Shown here piece by piece: positions 1-10,340 of a DNA stretch of 64,000 bases. Under the pieces are notes generated by a model. The model worked only from the letters and a program-made list of their open reading frames with translations. It was not told the DNA's origin and did no database searches. Numbering within the stretch: position 1 is the stretch's first letter; the number at the start of each line of letters is the position of its first letter. The stretch comes from Rubrivivax sp. (lineage in GTDB: Bacteria > Pseudomonadota > Gammaproteobacteria > Burkholderiales > Burkholderiaceae_C), in contig JADCGP010000008.1 of assembly GCA_020248915.1 (NCBI GenBank), forward strand, positions 124,001-188,000, written 5' to 3'. The position numbers and the translations under genes were made by a program.

Positions 1-1
1 G

Positions 2-1891
<1,890 letters not shown>

Positions 1892-1903
1892 GCGGAGTTC
1901 GTC

Positions 1904-1909
1904 TATACT
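1904..1909 (+). promoter_or_regulatory. -10 element (TATACT) for tRNA-Gly
   Basis: TATACT differs from the sigma-70 -10 consensus at one base. It ends 11 bases before the tRNA 5' end, the spacing expected for a stable-RNA promoter. No convincing -35 hexamer is visible upstream, where the sequence is the GC-rich end of lon. Confidence 0.55.
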
Positions 1910-1920
1910 GCGAGGCTTCT

Positions 1921-1996
1921 GCGGGAATAGCTCAGTTGGTAGAGCGCAACCTTGCCAAGGTTGAGGTCGCGAGTTCGAGACTCGTTTCCCGCTCCA
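1921..1996 (+). tRNA. tRNA-Gly(GCC)
   Basis: Cloverleaf with acceptor GCGGGAA pairing to TTCCCGC, seven-base anticodon loop TTGCCAA giving anticodon GCC, and a T-loop beginning TTCGA. The CCA end is encoded (1994-1996). It decodes GGC/GGU. It lies 29 bases after the lon stop and is followed at once by a strong hairpin. Confidence 0.97.
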
Positions 1997-2006
1997 GACG
2001 CGATCG

Positions 2007-2032
2007 CAAAGGGAAGCCCGCGCTTCCCTTTG
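2007..2032 (+). terminator. Intrinsic terminator-like hairpin after tRNA-Gly
   Basis: A ten-pair inverted repeat (CAAAGGGAAG ... CTTCCCTTTG) with a six-base loop CCCGCG begins 10 bases after the tRNA. The following sequence GTCGTTT is only moderately T-rich, so termination is likely but not textbook. The A/T-flanked arms could work on both strands. Confidence 0.65.
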
Positions 2033-2102
2033 TCGTTTCCGGCCCGTGCGCCGGCGGGCCCGCAGCCCATGGCGCGCGCTTGTTAGGATCGGCAGACACG
2101 GT

Positions 2103-2176
2103 GGCGCGATAGCAAAGCGGTTATGCAACGGATTGCAAATCCGTCTAGGCCGGTTCGACTCCGGCTCGCGCCTCCA
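2103..2176 (+). tRNA. tRNA-Cys(GCA)
   Basis: Acceptor GGCGCGA pairs with TCGCGCC. The anticodon loop TTGCAAA gives GCA, the discriminator is U (typical of cysteine tRNA), and CCA is encoded. A weak -10-like TAGGAT sits at 2084-2089. This is the second of three tRNAs in this cluster. Confidence 0.97.
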
Positions 2177-2221
2177 CCCCAGTCCGCATGACGGCACCCG
2201 GAGCCGGTCGCCGCCGCCGCC

Positions 2222-2227
2222 GATAAT
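2222..2227 (+). promoter_or_regulatory. -10 element (GATAAT) for tRNA-Leu(TAA)
   Basis: GATAAT is one base from consensus and ends 9 bases before the tRNA 5' end. It stands out in a GC-rich spacer. No clear -35 element was found. Confidence 0.45.
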
Positions 2228-2236
2228 CCCCCCGGC

Positions 2237-2326
2237 GCCCGGGTGGCGAAACTGGCAGACGCAGCGGACTTAAAATCCGCGGCCCCATCGCGGGGTGTAC
2301 GGGTTCGAGTCCCGTCCCGGGCACCA
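2237..2326 (+). tRNA. tRNA-Leu(TAA)
   Basis: Class II tRNA of 90 bases with a long variable arm. Acceptor GCCCGGG pairs with CCCGGGC, the anticodon is TAA, the T-loop is TTCGAGT, and CCA is encoded at 2324-2326. Reads UUA/UUG. Ends 24 bases before the next protein gene. Confidence 0.97.
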
Positions 2327-2350
2327 GCCCTCTCGCCACGCAGGTGCCCG

Positions 2351-3658
2351 ATGCCGCTGTTCGCCCAGGAGTCGCTGAACCCCGGAGTCCGCAAGCGCGA
2401 GGTCTTCGGCTGGGCCACGTACGACTTCGCGAACTCAGGCTACACCACGGTGGTCCTCACCGCCGTGTTCAACGCCTACTTCGTGGGCGTGGTGGCCGGC
2501 GGCGCGGATTGGGCCACGCTGGCCTGGACGCTCGCGCTCGCGGTGTCCAACGTGATCGTGATGCTGACGGTGCCTGCGATCGGCGCCTATGCCGACCTGC
2601 GCGCGGCCAAGAAGCGGCTGCTCGCGCTGGCCACCGTGGGCTGCGTCGTCACCACGGCATTGCTCGGCCTCGTCGGCCCCGGCGAGCTGTGGCTGGCGGT
2701 GTTCGCCGTGGTCCTGTCGAACGCCTTCTACTCCTACGGCGAGGCCCTGAACGCGGCCTTCCTTCCCGAGCTGTCGCGGCCGGACGCCCTCGGCCGTGTC
2801 AGCGGCTGGGGTTGGAGCTTTGGCTACTTCGGAGGCATGCTCGCACTCGGTCTCAGCCTGGCCTACGTCCTGTGGGCGCAGGGGCAGGGCCAGCAGGCCT
2901 CGCAGTTCGTCCCGGTCACGATGTGGATCACGGCCGCCGTCTACGCGCTGGCGGCGCTGGTCACCTTCGCGCTCCTGCCGGAGCGGGCGGTGCCGCAGCC
3001 GGGGGCGGCGCGCGGGCACGGCGTGATCCAGTCCCTGCGCCGTCTCGGCCAGACCTGGCACGAGGCGAGGCGTTACTCCGACTTCGCGTGGCTGCTGGCC
3101 TGCGCGGCCTTCTATCAGGCGGGCATCGCGGTCGTGGTCGCGCTGGCGGCGATCTACGCCGAGCAGGTGCTCGGCTTCAAGCAGACGCAGACGATGATGC
3201 TGGTGTTCCTGGTGAACATCGCGTCGGCGGCTGGCGCCTTCGCGTTCGGATACTGGCAGGACCGGATCGGGCACCGGCGCGCGCTCGGCGCGACGCTGGG
3301 CGGCTGGGTGCTGATGACGGTGCTGGCCTACTTCGCCACCGGCCCGGGACTGTTCTGGGTGGCCGCGGTGATCGCCGGCCTGTGCATGGGGAGCAGCCAG
3401 TCGGCCGGGCGCGCCCTGGCCGGACTGCTGGCGCCGCCCGATCGCCTCGGGGAGTTCTTCGGCCTGTGGGGGTTCGCGGTGCGCCTCTCGGCCATCGTCG
3501 GCCCGGTCACCTATGGCCTGGTCACGCTGCTGACCGGCGGCAACCACCGCCTGGCCATCCTCTGCACGGGGCTGTTCTTCATCGTCGGCTGGTGGCTGCT
3601 GCGCCACGTCGACGTGGAGCGCGGCCGTGCAGCCGCCCAGGGTGGCCCGCGAAAATAG
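2351..3658 (+). CDS. MFS transporter of the UMF1 / Atg22-like family
   Basis: Predicted inner-membrane transporter of 435 residues with about 12 hydrophobic segments. The N-terminal motif TYDFANSGY is typical of the UMF1 (Atg22-like) branch of the major facilitator superfamily. The substrate cannot be read from sequence, and bacterial members are largely uncharacterised. The ATG at 2351 is chosen because the longer open frame runs back into tRNA-Leu. The neighbours (tRNAs upstream, etfBA downstream with its own promoter) suggest a single-gene unit. The family call is firm; the function is unknown. Confidence 0.85.
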   Translation: MPLFAQESLNPGVRKREVFGWATYDFANSGYTTVVLTAVFNAYFVGVVAGGADWATLAWTLALAVSNVIVMLTVPAIGAYADLRAAKKRLLALATVGCVVTTALLGLVGPGELWLAVFAVVLSNAFYSYGEALNAAFLPELSRPDALGRVSGWGWSFGYFGGMLALGLSLAYVLWAQGQGQQASQFVPVTMWITAAVYALAALVTFALLPERAVPQPGAARGHGVIQSLRRLGQTWHEARRYSDFAWLLACAAFYQAGIAVVVALAAIYAEQVLGFKQTQTMMLVFLVNIASAAGAFAFGYWQDRIGHRRALGATLGGWVLMTVLAYFATGPGLFWVAAVIAGLCMGSSQSAGRALAGLLAPPDRLGEFFGLWGFAVRLSAIVGPVTYGLVTLLTGGNHRLAILCTGLFFIVGWWLLRHVDVERGRAAAQGGPRK

Positions 3659-3684
3659 TACGATCGTTCGATTCCGGTGCGTGT

Positions 3685-3705
3685 CGGCCCCTCCGCAAGG
3701 GGCCG
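3685..3705 (+). terminator. GC-rich hairpin between MFS gene and etfBA
   Basis: Perfect eight-pair stem CGGCCCCT / AGGGGCCG with loop CCGCA, 27 bases after the transporter stop. It lacks a T-run, so it may be a weak or Rho-assisted terminator. It lies just upstream of the -10-like element of etfB. Confidence 0.5.
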
Positions 3706-3710
3706 GAACC

Positions 3711-3716
3711 TAGAAT
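3711..3716 (+). promoter_or_regulatory. -10-like element (TAGAAT) upstream of etfB
   Basis: TAGAAT, one mismatch to consensus, 41 bases before the etfB ATG and followed by a good ribosome-binding site (AGGAGAG, 3744-3750). The -35 region overlaps the preceding hairpin and matches consensus poorly. Confidence 0.45.
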
Positions 3717-3756
3717 CCGGGTCCCCACAGTTTTCCCGACCCCAGGAGAGGTCCCG

Positions 3757-4506
3757 ATGAAGATCCTCGTGCCCGTCAAACGGGTGGTGGACTACAACGT
3801 CAAGGTGCGCGTCAAGGCCGACGGCAGCGGTGTCGACATCGCCAACGTCAAGATGAGCATGAACCCCTTCGACGAGATCGCCGTCGAGGAGGCGGTGCGG
3901 CTCAAGGAGAAGGGCCTGGCCACGGAGATCGTCGCCGTGTCCTGCGGCGTCGCGCAGTGCCAGGAGACGCTGCGCACCGCGATGGCCATCGGCGCGGACC
4001 GTGCCATCCTCGTGCAGACCGACGTCGAGCTTCAGCCGCTGGCCGTCGCCAAGATCCTCAAGGCGCTCCTCGACCGGGAGCAGCCCCAGCTGGTGATCCT
4101 TGGCAAGCAGGCGATCGACGACGACTGCAACCAGACCGGCCAGATGCTGGCCGCGCTGGCGGGGCTTCCGCAGGCCACCTTCGTCAGCAAGGTCGAGGTG
4201 GCCGATGGCCACGCGACGATGACGCGCGAGATCGACGGCGGCCTGGAGCGCATCCGGCTGCGCCTGCCCGCGGTGATGACGACCGACCTGCGCCTGAACG
4301 AGCCGCGCTACGTCACGCTGCCCAACATCATGAAGGCGAAGAAGAAGCCTCTCGAGACGCTGGCGCCCGCCGACCTGGGGGTGGATCCGGCCCCGCGCAT
4401 CCGCACGCTCAAGGTGTCCGAGCCCCCGCGCCGGGGTGCGGGTGTCAAGGTCGCCGACGTGGCCACGCTGGTCGACAAGCTCAAGAACGAAGCCAAGGTG
4501 ATCTGA
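3757..4506 (+). CDS. etfB: Electron transfer flavoprotein subunit beta
   Basis: Beta subunit (249 residues) of the soluble ETF that carries electrons from acyl-CoA and related dehydrogenases to ETF:quinone oxidoreductase. Diagnostic features are the N-terminal KRVVDYNVK strand, [11 protein letters not shown], the AMP-contacting [13 protein letters not shown] segment, and the conserved [16 protein letters not shown] recognition loop near the C-terminus. The start ATG has the best Shine-Dalgarno sequence in the area (AGGAGAG, six bases away). The stop is one base before the etfA start, so the subunits are co-translated. Length and motifs are normal. Confidence 0.97.
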   Translation: MKILVPVKRVVDYNVKVRVKADGSGVDIANVKMSMNPFDEIAVEEAVRLKEKGLATEIVAVSCGVAQCQETLRTAMAIGADRAILVQTDVELQPLAVAKILKALLDREQPQLVILGKQAIDDDCNQTGQMLAALAGLPQATFVSKVEVADGHATMTREIDGGLERIRLRLPAVMTTDLRLNEPRYVTLPNIMKAKKKPLETLAPADLGVDPAPRIRTLKVSEPPRRGAGVKVADVATLVDKLKNEAKVI

Positions 4507-4507
4507 G

Positions 4508-5440
4508 ATGCCCGTCCTCGTCATTGCCGAACACGACCACGCCCAGCTCAAGGCGGCAACGCTGAACACGGTCACCGCGGCGCTGGCCTGCGGGGGCGAG
4601 GTGCATGTCCTGGTGGCCGGTCACGGTGCAGCGGGCGCCGCTGCGGCGGCGGCCCAGGTCGCCGGCGTGGCCAAGGTGTTGCACGCCGATGCGCCCGGCT
4701 TCGCGCACGCGCTGGCCGAGAACGTCGCGGCGCAGGTCATCGCGCTCGCCGCCGGCTACAGCCACCTGCTGCTGCCCGCCACCGCCTCGGGCAAGAACAT
4801 CGCCCCGCGGGTCGCGGCGCTGCTCGACGTGGCGATGATCAGCGAGGCGAGCAGGGTGCTGGCGGCCGACACCTTCGAGCGCTCGATCTACGCGGGCAAC
4901 GCGATCGCCACGGTTCAGTCCTCGGACCCGGTCAAGGTCATCACCGTGCGCACCACCGGCTTCGACGCGGCGCCAGCCACCGGCGGCAGTGCGTCGGTCG
5001 AGACGGTGGCCCCGACGCCGGCGAGCGACGCCGTGGCCTTCGAGGGCAGCGAGATTGCCAAGCTCGACCGGCCCGAGCTGACCGCGGCGAAGATCATCGT
5101 CAGCGGAGGGCGCGCGCTCGGCAGCAGCGACAAGTTCAACGAGGTGCTGGTTCCGCTGGCCGACAAGCTCGGCGCCGCGCTCGGTGCCAGCCGGGCGGCG
5201 GTCGACGCCGGCTATGCGCCCAACGACTGGCAGGTCGGCCAGACCGGCAAGATCGTCGCGCCGCAGCTCTACATCGCCGCCGGCATCAGCGGTGCGATCC
5301 AGCACCTGGCCGGCATGAAGGACAGCAAGGTCATCGTGGCGATCAACAAGGACCCCGAGGCGCCGATCTTCAGCGTCGCCGACTACGGCCTCGAGGCCGA
5401 CCTGTTCACGGCCGTCCCCGAGCTCGTCGGCAAGCTCTGA
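4508..5440 (+). CDS. etfA: Electron transfer flavoprotein subunit alpha
   Basis: FAD-binding alpha subunit (310 residues), partner of the preceding EtfB. The C-terminal FAD domain is clear: SGGRALGS, then [23 protein letters not shown] and [16 protein letters not shown], all family hallmarks. It starts one base after the etfB stop. The next gene encodes an acyl-CoA dehydrogenase, its likely electron donor. Nothing unusual in length or motifs. Confidence 0.97.
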   Translation: MPVLVIAEHDHAQLKAATLNTVTAALACGGEVHVLVAGHGAAGAAAAAAQVAGVAKVLHADAPGFAHALAENVAAQVIALAAGYSHLLLPATASGKNIAPRVAALLDVAMISEASRVLAADTFERSIYAGNAIATVQSSDPVKVITVRTTGFDAAPATGGSASVETVAPTPASDAVAFEGSEIAKLDRPELTAAKIIVSGGRALGSSDKFNEVLVPLADKLGAALGASRAAVDAGYAPNDWQVGQTGKIVAPQLYIAAGISGAIQHLAGMKDSKVIVAINKDPEAPIFSVADYGLEADLFTAVPELVGKL

Positions 5441-5498
5441 TCGCGCACGGCCCCGCAGGCGCCGCCCCCGGCGCATATCCCGTTTCCGGAGTACGTCG

Positions 5499-7316
5499 AT
5501 GACCTACCGCGCACCCGTCAAGGACATGCTCTTCGCGATGGAGCACCTGGCCGGCATCGAGGCCGTGGCCGCGCTGCCTGGCCACGGGGAGGCAGGCCTC
5601 GACACCGCGACGGCCGTGCTCGAGGAGTGCGCCCGGTTCAGCGAGAACGTGCTGGCCCCGCTCAACTGGGAGGGGGATCGGAACCCGTCGAGCTTCCGGG
5701 ATGGCCGGGTCACCGCCACGCCGGGCTTCAAGGAGGCCTTCCGCCAGTTCGCCGACGGCGGCTGGCAGGGCCTGCAGCACCCGGAGGAGTTCGGCGGGCA
5801 GGGGCTGCCCAAGCTGATCCACGCTGCCTGCAGCGAGATGGTCAACAGCGCGAACATGAGTTTCGCGCTGTGCCCGCTGCTCACCGACGGGGCGGTCGAG
5901 GCGCTGCTGACCGCGGGCAGCCCGCAGCAGCAGCAGACCTACATCCCCCGGCTGCTGGACGGCTCGTGGACCGGCACGATGAACCTGACCGAGCCTCAGG
6001 CCGGCAGCGACCTGAGCCTGGTGCGCACCCGCGCCGAGCCGCAGCCCGACGGTACCTATCGGCTGTTCGGTACGAAGATCTTCATCACCTGGGGCGAGCA
6101 CGACCTGACGGACAACATCGTCCACCTGGTGCTGGCCAGGGTCAGCGGGGCGCCCGAGGGCGTCAAGGGCATCAGCCTGTTCATCTGCCCGAAGGTTCTG
6201 GTCGACGGCGATGCGGCCGGTGTGCCCAACGACGTGCAGTGCGTCAGCATCGAGCACAAGCTGGGCATCAAGGCCAGCCCGACGGCCGTGCTGCAGTACG
6301 GCGACGGCCTGGGCGGGAGCATCGCCGGGCGCGCTGGCCCGGGCGCCGTGGCCTATCTCGTGGGCCAGGAGAACCGCGGCCTCGAGTACATGTTCATCAT
6401 GATGAACGCGGCGCGCTTCGGCGTCGGCATCCAGGGCATCGCCCTGGCCGAGCGCGCCTACCAGAAGGCCGTGGCCTACGCCCGCGATCGCGTGCAGAGC
6501 CGGCCCGTCGACGGCTCGCTGAACCGAGCCGCGGCCATCATCCAGCACCCCGACGTGCGCCGCATGCTGATGACGATGCGCGCCCACACCGAGGGGTGCC
6601 GCGCGATGGCCTACGTCGCCGCGGCCGCCTTCGACGCCGCGCACGCCCATCCCGACGCCGCGGTGCGCCGCGAGAACCTGGCCTTCTACGAGTTCATGGT
6701 GCCGCTGGTCAAGGGCCTTTCCACCGAGATGAGCCTCGAGGTGGCGAGCCTCGGCGTCCAGGTGCACGGCGGGATGGGCTTCGTCGAGGAGACGGGCGCG
6801 GCCCAGTACCTGCGCGATGCCAAGATCCTGACCATCTACGAGGGCACCACGGCGATCCAGGCCAACGACCTGGTCGGGCGCAAGACCGCGCGCGACGGCG
6901 GCGCCGTCGCCCGGGCGATCGCCGGCCGCATCGAGGTCACCGTGGCCGAACTCCGGGCCGCAGGCAGCGCCGACGCACGCGCGATGGCCGCCCGGCTCGA
7001 CGCCGGGCGACGCGCCTTCCTCGACGTCGTCGAGTTCGTCTGCGCCCGGGGGCGCGAGAGCCCGAACGCGGTGTTCGCCGGCAGCGTGCCCTACCTGATG
7101 CTCGCTGGCACCGTGGTGGCGGGGTGGCAGATGGGGCGGGCCCTGCTGAGCGCAGAGCGCGCGCTGGCCGAGGGGCGCGACGTCGACTTCATGAAGGCCA
7201 AGATCGCCACGGCGCGCTTCCACGCCGAGCACCTGCTCAACCGAGCCCCTTCGCTCCGAGACAGCATCGTGGAGGGCGCCGACGCGGTCACTGCCCTCGC
7301 GCTCGAGGCGTTCTGA
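5499..7316 (+). CDS. Acyl-CoA dehydrogenase, long (~600-residue) type
   Basis: FAD-dependent alpha,beta-dehydrogenase of acyl-CoA thioesters, 605 residues. This is the longer class with an extra C-terminal domain (as in DmdC-like enzymes) rather than the ~380-residue classical form. The N-terminal segment PVKDMLFAMEHL is typical of this class. MNLTEPQAGSDLS is the FAD/substrate motif, GTKIFITWGEHD follows, and IYEGTTAIQ carries the presumed catalytic Glu. It sits after etfAB and is probably co-transcribed (58-base gap). The chain-length or substrate preference cannot be read from sequence; fadE-like and DmdC-like roles are both possible. Confidence 0.92.
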   Translation: MTYRAPVKDMLFAMEHLAGIEAVAALPGHGEAGLDTATAVLEECARFSENVLAPLNWEGDRNPSSFRDGRVTATPGFKEAFRQFADGGWQGLQHPEEFGGQGLPKLIHAACSEMVNSANMSFALCPLLTDGAVEALLTAGSPQQQQTYIPRLLDGSWTGTMNLTEPQAGSDLSLVRTRAEPQPDGTYRLFGTKIFITWGEHDLTDNIVHLVLARVSGAPEGVKGISLFICPKVLVDGDAAGVPNDVQCVSIEHKLGIKASPTAVLQYGDGLGGSIAGRAGPGAVAYLVGQENRGLEYMFIMMNAARFGVGIQGIALAERAYQKAVAYARDRVQSRPVDGSLNRAAAIIQHPDVRRMLMTMRAHTEGCRAMAYVAAAAFDAAHAHPDAAVRRENLAFYEFMVPLVKGLSTEMSLEVASLGVQVHGGMGFVEETGAAQYLRDAKILTIYEGTTAIQANDLVGRKTARDGGAVARAIAGRIEVTVAELRAAGSADARAMAARLDAGRRAFLDVVEFVCARGRESPNAVFAGSVPYLMLAGTVVAGWQMGRALLSAERALAEGRDVDFMKAKIATARFHAEHLLNRAPSLRDSIVEGADAVTALALEAF

Positions 7317-7338
7317 CCCGCCCGACTCCGAGGATCCG

Positions 7339-8313
7339 ATGCCACTCCCCCCGACCCTCCAGGACCTGCCGCTCCCGATCATCGGCGCGCCGCTGTTCAT
7401 CATCAGTCACCCGGCGCTGGTGATCGCGCAGTGCACGAGCGGGGTCGTCGGCTCGATGCCGGCGCTCAACGCCCGCCCGGCCTCGCAACTCGACGAGTGG
7501 CTGCACGAGATCACGGAGGCCCTCGCCGCCTGGGACCGTGCCCACCCCGAGCGCAAATCGGCACCGTACGCGATCAACCAGATCGTCCACAAGAGCAACG
7601 ACCGCCTCGAGCAGGACATGGCGGTCTGCGCGAAGTACCGGGTGCCGATCGTCATCACTTCCCTCGGGGCGCGGCCCGACGTTAACCAGGCCGTGCACGG
7701 CTGGGGCGGCGTCGTGCTGCACGACGTCATCGATAACACCTTCGCCCGCAAGGCCGTCGACAAGGGTGCCGACGGCCTGATCGCGGTGGCGGCCGGCGCC
7801 GGCGGGCATGCCGGCGTCAAGAGCCCGTTCGCGCTGGTTCAGGAGATCCGCGAGTGGTTCGATGGCCCGCTGGCGCTGTCGGGCAGCATCGCCACCGGAG
7901 CGGGGGTACTTGCGGCGCAGGCGATGGGTGCCGACTTCGCCTACATCGGCAGTGCGTTCATCGCCACGGCCGAGGCGCGCGCCTCGGAGGCCTACAAGCA
8001 GTGCATCGTCGACAGCACCAGCGACGACATCGTGTACTCGAGCCTGTTCACCGGCGTGCACGGCAACTACCTCAAGCCGAGCATCCGCAACGCCGGGCTC
8101 GACCCGGATCACCTGCCCGAGGGCGACGTCGCGACGATGCAGTTCGGCAGCGCGGGCGGGCCAAAGAAGGCCTGGAAGGACATCTGGGGCTGCGGCCAGG
8201 GCATCGGCGCGGTCAAGGCGGTTGCCCCGACGGCGGATTTCGTGGCGCGCCTGCGGCGGGAGTATGCGGAGGCGCATCGGCGCATCGTCCGGCTCGGTGG
8301 CTCCGTGGCATGA
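7339..8313 (+). CDS. Nitronate monooxygenase / 2-nitropropane dioxygenase-like FMN protein
   Basis: TIM-barrel flavoprotein (324 residues) of the nitronate monooxygenase superfamily. The start PIIGAPLFIISHPALVIA and the phosphate-binding stretch VAAGAGGHAG are typical, as is the GSIATGAGVLAAQAMGADFAYIGSAF strand-loop near the FMN phosphate. It follows the acyl-CoA dehydrogenase by 22 bases and is probably in the same operon, so a role in oxidising an unusual acyl or nitro compound, or in detoxifying propionate-3-nitronate, is possible. Relatives are also annotated as enoyl reductases, so the reaction is not fixed. Confidence 0.85.
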   Translation: MPLPPTLQDLPLPIIGAPLFIISHPALVIAQCTSGVVGSMPALNARPASQLDEWLHEITEALAAWDRAHPERKSAPYAINQIVHKSNDRLEQDMAVCAKYRVPIVITSLGARPDVNQAVHGWGGVVLHDVIDNTFARKAVDKGADGLIAVAAGAGGHAGVKSPFALVQEIREWFDGPLALSGSIATGAGVLAAQAMGADFAYIGSAFIATAEARASEAYKQCIVDSTSDDIVYSSLFTGVHGNYLKPSIRNAGLDPDHLPEGDVATMQFGSAGGPKKAWKDIWGCGQGIGAVKAVAPTADFVARLRREYAEAHRRIVRLGGSVA

Positions 8314-8323
8314 TGGGGTCAGA

Positions 8324-8614
8324 ATGAACCGCCTTCGCACGCCGCTGATGCTCGCCCTGTCGGTGGCGGTCCTCGGTGCGTGCACGTCGGTCGGCGTGGG
8401 CATCGGCATCCCGATTCCGGGCGTCGGCTCGGTCAGCGTGGGCGTCGACGGCAGCGGCCGGGTCGGGGGCGGCGTGTCCGTCGGGACTGGCGGCGTCAGC
8501 GTCGGTGTCGGCGGCACGGCCCAGATCCCGCCCCGCCCGGGCGATGCACCGGGAGCCGCGGCCCCTGACGCGGCAGCCTCCGCGCCCAAGCCGGTGATGC
8601 AGGCGCCGCGCTGA
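8324..8614 (+). CDS. Small Gly/Val-rich lipoprotein, function unknown
   Basis: 96 residues starting with a lipoprotein signal: MNRLRTPLMLALSVAVLGAC, with Cys20 as the presumed lipidated residue. The next ~50 residues alternate Gly with Val, Ile or Ser (for example VGVGIGIPIPGVG, GGVSVGVGG), followed by a Pro/Ala-rich tail with no recognisable domain. The start ATG is 11 bases after the preceding stop and the gene ends 11 bases before the amidohydrolase gene, so it is likely part of the same transcript. I do not recognise the family; the export signal is the only solid functional clue. Confidence 0.7.
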   Translation: MNRLRTPLMLALSVAVLGACTSVGVGIGIPIPGVGSVSVGVDGSGRVGGGVSVGTGGVSVGVGGTAQIPPRPGDAPGAAAPDAAASAPKPVMQAPR

Positions 8615-8624
8615 GGTCGCCGCG

Positions 8625-9878
8625 ATGACCGCCCCGCCGCGTCGCCTCGCGATCCGCAACGCGAGGCTCTTCGACAGCGAGCGTGCCCGGTTCATCGACC
8701 ATGCCACGGTCGTCGTGGAGGATGATCGCATCGCCACCGTGACCCAGGAGTCCCTGGCGGTCGACGATGCAGCGGTCATCGACGCCGGTGGCCGTGCGCT
8801 CCTGCCCGGCCTGATCGATGCGCACGTGCACGTGGTCGCGGCCTCGCACGACTTGGTCGGCCTGGCGCTGCAGCCGCCGTCCCTGGTGGGTGCCGAGGCC
8901 GGCCGCATCATGCGCGGGATGCTGCGCCGCGGCTTCACGACCGTGCGAGACGCCGCCGGTGCCGATTTCGGGCTGCAGGAGGCGCAGGCGCGCGGCCTGT
9001 ACGAGGGGCCGCGGCTGTTCATCGCCGGCGCGCCGATCAGCCAGACCGGCGGTCACGCCGACATGCGGCCGAAGGGCGTGCGCTCGCGCGAGATGTTCTG
9101 CAGCTGCGCCGGGCTCGGGCTCGTCGGCGCCATCGCCGACGGCGTGGGCGAGGTGCGGCGGGCGGTACGCGAGCAGGTCCGCAACGGCGCCAACCAGATC
9201 AAGATCATGGCCGGCGGCGGCATCTCGAGCCCGACCGACCCGCTGGAGGGAACGCAGTTCTCCATCGAGGAACTGCGCGCCGCGGTCGAGGAGGCCGAGG
9301 CGGCCAACCTGTACGCGATGGCGCACGCCTACTCGCCGCGGGCGGTGACGCGCGCGGTGCAGGCCGGGGTGCGCAGCATCGAGCACGGCAACCTGATCGA
9401 CGAGGCGACGGCGCGCGAGATGAAGCGCCACGGAGCCTTCCTCGTGCCGACGCTGTCGACCTACGCCGCGCTCGCCGCCGAGGGCGAGCGCCTGGGCTGG
9501 TCGCCGGCGATGCTCGAGAAGCTCGCGCTGGTGCAGGACCGCGGGCTCGCGGCGGTGGCCATCGCGCGCGCCGAGGGCGTGCCCGTGGTGTTCGGCACCG
9601 ACCTGCTGGGCCACATGCACGAGCAGCAGAATGGCGAGTTCGCGCTCCGCGAGCGGGTGATGCCGCCGCTGGAGGCGCTGCAGAGCGCCACCTGGACGGC
9701 GGCGCAGCTGATGCGCCAGGAAGGCCGGCTCGGGCAGGTCGTCGCCGGCGCGTGGGCCGACCTGCTGCTGGTGGACGGCGATCCCGCCCAGGGGCTCGCG
9801 ATGCTGGCCGACCCCGATCACGGCATCCGGCTGCTGATGCAGGGGGGGCGCGTGGTCATCGACCGCCTCGCCGCGTGA
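8625..9878 (+). CDS. Metal-dependent amidohydrolase (imidazolonepropionase/prolidase-like)
   Basis: Amidohydrolase-superfamily TIM barrel of 417 residues. Metal ligands are visible as the HxH pair in DAHVHV, a Lys in NQIKIMAGGG, later His residues in AHAYSP and IEHGN, and the final Asp in VFGTDLLG. This pattern matches the branch containing Xaa-Pro dipeptidases (Sgx9260-like) and imidazolonepropionase-like enzymes, but no hut genes are nearby, so histidine degradation is unlikely. No signal peptide is obvious, so it is probably cytoplasmic. The substrate is unknown. Its stop overlaps a possible GTG of the next gene. Confidence 0.88.
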   Translation: MTAPPRRLAIRNARLFDSERARFIDHATVVVEDDRIATVTQESLAVDDAAVIDAGGRALLPGLIDAHVHVVAASHDLVGLALQPPSLVGAEAGRIMRGMLRRGFTTVRDAAGADFGLQEAQARGLYEGPRLFIAGAPISQTGGHADMRPKGVRSREMFCSCAGLGLVGAIADGVGEVRRAVREQVRNGANQIKIMAGGGISSPTDPLEGTQFSIEELRAAVEEAEAANLYAMAHAYSPRAVTRAVQAGVRSIEHGNLIDEATAREMKRHGAFLVPTLSTYAALAAEGERLGWSPAMLEKLALVQDRGLAAVAIARAEGVPVVFGTDLLGHMHEQQNGEFALRERVMPPLEALQSATWTAAQLMRQEGRLGQVVAGAWADLLLVDGDPAQGLAMLADPDHGIRLLMQGGRVVIDRLAA

Positions 9879-9931
9879 CGGGCTTCGCCTTGCAGCACGA
9901 CCCCGGCAGCGCAGGCAGACACCGGGCCTCG

Positions 9932-10303
9932 ATGCCCCCCGCCCGCGCGGCCCGCACCCGGAAGCGGACACGTCTGGCGGGCGCGCTTGCGATGGCCGCG
10001 TGGCTGGCTGCCCCGGCCGCTCAAGCCCAGTCGAGCGCCCGGTTCATGACGGCCGGCGAACTGCACCAGCGCCTCTCGGCCTCCGAGCCGGCGGCGCGGG
10101 AGGCGGGGCGGCACTATGTGCTGGGGGTCGTCGATGCGCTCGCGCTGGCGCGCGACGGACGGATCTGCCTGGGCGCCGGGGTGCCCGCTGCGCAGCTGGT
10201 CGACACGGTGGCTGCTCAACTGCAGGCGCGGCCCGACCTGCACCGCTTCAACGCCGCCAGCCTGGTGCGGGAAGCGATCTTCGTCGCCTTTCCCTGCACC
10301 TGA
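9932..10303 (+). CDS. Exported Rap1a/Tai-like domain protein
   Basis: 123 residues from ATG 9932; an in-frame GTG at 9875 overlapping the previous stop would add 19 residues. A basic N-terminus, hydrophobic stretch and AQA-type cleavage site indicate a periplasmic protein. The mature part (YVLGVVDAL, a Cys in ICLGAGVP, QLVDTVAAQL, and a terminal AFPC) resembles the Rap1a/Tai family, known from immunity proteins to type VI secretion amidase effectors. The two Cys could form a disulfide. No effector or secretion gene is adjacent, so a true immunity role is unproven. Confidence 0.65.
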   Translation: MPPARAARTRKRTRLAGALAMAAWLAAPAAQAQSSARFMTAGELHQRLSASEPAAREAGRHYVLGVVDALALARDGRICLGAGVPAAQLVDTVAAQLQARPDLHRFNAASLVREAIFVAFPCT

Positions 10304-10340
10304 GGCGGCGCGGCCGGACGGGCCGACGCCCGCCCGCGCG

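Noticed and set aside
1921..2326. tRNA cluster as a prophage or island attachment site
   Set aside because: No integrase, direct repeat of a tRNA 3' end, or change in composition follows; the next gene is an ordinary transporter.
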